Shown here: positions 5,671-6,217 of the stretch, piece by piece
Position numbering within the stretch: the first letter of the stretch is position 1
Layout of the letters: every line of letters starts with the position of its first letter
DNA from: Anaerolineae bacterium
GTDB lineage: Bacteria > Chloroflexota > Anaerolineae > 4572-78 > NAK82
Reading direction: 5' to 3'
Assembly: GCA_025062175.1 (NCBI GenBank)
Contig: JANXAX010000157.1
Coordinates: forward strand, 1 to 6,217
Length of the DNA: 6,217 nucleotides
The notes under the pieces: generated by a model
The model's database searches: none
Told to the model about the DNA's origin: nothing
The model's input: only the letters and a program-made list of their open reading frames with translations
Made by a program: the position numbers and the translations under genes

Positions 5671-6217
5671 GTGAGCGGGGAAGTGCAGGAGACGTCCCCA
5701 GAGCTGGAACCCGAAGAGCGTATCCGCGCTGCCCTCTTTTCCGGAGACGATGAACAGATTGTCGAAGCATGTCAGGGCAACGAGCGGCACTTGCATGCCT
5801 TTTCGGATGAGGAGCGAAAACGCATCGCCCTGGCGTTTGAGCGCGTGCGGGTGCTGGCCGAGCTGCGCGCAGCATTTGCCCGGCAATCACCCGACGAGAT
5901 CGTGCGTGTCTACTCGAAGCATGCCGACGTCCTGGAAGGAAGTCGCAGCTTCGGCCGGGAGGAGCGAAACCGTGTGGTCCAGGCCAAGCGCGCTCTCTTG
6001 ATGCGTGACCTGGAGACAGCGATACGCGTGGGCGATATCTTCTGGATCGAGCGCGCCGGACGCAGCGCCGCTGAGAGCGGTTGTCAGCTGTCCCAAGAGC
6101 AGTATCTCGCGATCGAGCATGCCCGCCAGACCATCACTGCGTTGCGCCAGCTGCAACAAGCGCTCCAGTCAGATGACGATGTAGCCATCGTGCAGGCATA
6201 CAACGCGGAGCTCCTGG
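5671..6217 (+). CDS. Repeat protein of unknown function, N-terminal part (runs off window)
   Basis: 182 codons from GTG to the window edge, with no stop. The start follows GGAGATAGGG (5654-5663), whose ATAGGG lies 7 nt from the GTG. The first 17 residues (MSGEVQETSPELEPEER) are acidic. From residue 18 on, the chain is built of degenerate repeats of 47, 49 and 47 residues plus a fourth cut by the window: 18-64, 65-113, 114-160, 161-182. Each begins with a helix like L-x-x-A, then a D/E-rich turn and a second helix like I-V-x-A-Y; the better-preserved ones end in E-E-R-x-R-hydrophobic-x-x-A. The composition (many Ala, Leu, Glu, Arg, Gln; no signal peptide or membrane segment) suggests a soluble alpha-helical solenoid, perhaps a scaffold or protein-binding region. 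I do not recognise the family; TPR-like or HEAT-like folds are possible, but the canonical TPR signature is not visible. It is divergent from the membrane-protein genes and driven by the promoter at 5439-5466. Confidence 0.75.
   Translation, partial: MSGEVQETSPELEPEERIRAALFSGDDEQIVEACQGNERHLHAFSDEERKRIALAFERVRVLAELRAAFARQSPDEIVRVYSKHADVLEGSRSFGREERNRVVQAKRALLMRDLETAIRVGDIFWIERAGRSAAESGCQLSQEQYLAIEHARQTITALRQLQQALQSDDDVAIVQAYNAELL
5722..6216 (+). repeat. Tandem ~47-residue repeats within the coding region
   Basis: Units at 5722-5862, 5863-6009, 6010-6150 and 6151-6216 (partial). The starts align as IRAALFSGDDEQIVEA, LRAAFARQSPDEIVRVY, LETAIRVGDIFWIERA and LQQALQSDDDVAIVQAY. The unit is clear in protein but diverged in DNA, so it is an old protein repeat and not a recent duplication. 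Unit borders were set by eye. Confidence 0.65.

Noticed and set aside
1..6217. CRISPR array, tRNA or rRNA gene, insertion sequence or defence system
   Set aside because: No spaced identical repeats, tRNA-like cloverleaf, terminal inverted repeats, transposase or defence-type domain was found on either strand.

Overview
The window holds about six protein-coding regions. It most resembles a chromosomal segment of a Chloroflexota (Anaerolineae-like) bacterium. This assignment is an inference. It rests on a GT39-type membrane glycosyltransferase with a soluble C-terminal beta-rich domain, a DUF1616-like four-helix membrane module next to it, a lipobox-free secreted protein with a Y-L-P-I-I segment after its signal sequence, and a strong TTGACG/TATAAT promoter. 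No rRNA, tRNA, CRISPR array, transposase or integrase was seen.

Layout. Positions 1-5298 are coded entirely on the minus strand, so they read right to left. In order of transcription they are: a short four-helix DUF1616-like membrane protein (4918-5298, TTG start); a GT39/ArnT-like glycosyltransferase interrupted by a frameshift (2697-4912); a complete Nif3/DUF34 dinuclear-metal protein (1897-2664); a 261-bp gap with a weak promoter and a small inverted repeat; a complete MFS_3-type efflux transporter (280-1635); and, two bases further on, the start of a secreted or membrane-anchored protein (277 to the window edge). A 372-bp divergent intergenic region (5299-5670) follows. To its right, a plus-strand gene starts at 5671 and runs off the window. 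It encodes a soluble protein made almost wholly of degenerate ~47-residue helical repeats.

Two observations matter most. First, the DUF1616-like gene and the two glycosyltransferase frames look like one gene broken at two points. Restoring a single T (coding strand) at each of two short T runs (plus-strand A runs at 4920-4921 and 3655-3657) would give one continuous ~867-residue protein. It would also complete the otherwise short first transmembrane helix of the glycosyltransferase. The cause could be sequencing error or real decay. Second, the plus-strand gene has a near-consensus extended -10 promoter about 200 nt upstream of its start. The leader between them can form several hairpins and carries an 8-nt perfect complement of the ribosome-binding region, which suggests a regulated, possibly undescribed, leader RNA.

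How the genes work together: the glycosyltransferase module would transfer a lipid-linked sugar at the outer face of the membrane. Nif3 is a housekeeping protein and probably rides on the same transcript. The MFS pump and the exported protein look translationally coupled and may form a separate unit. I see no clear evidence for a defence system or mobile element.
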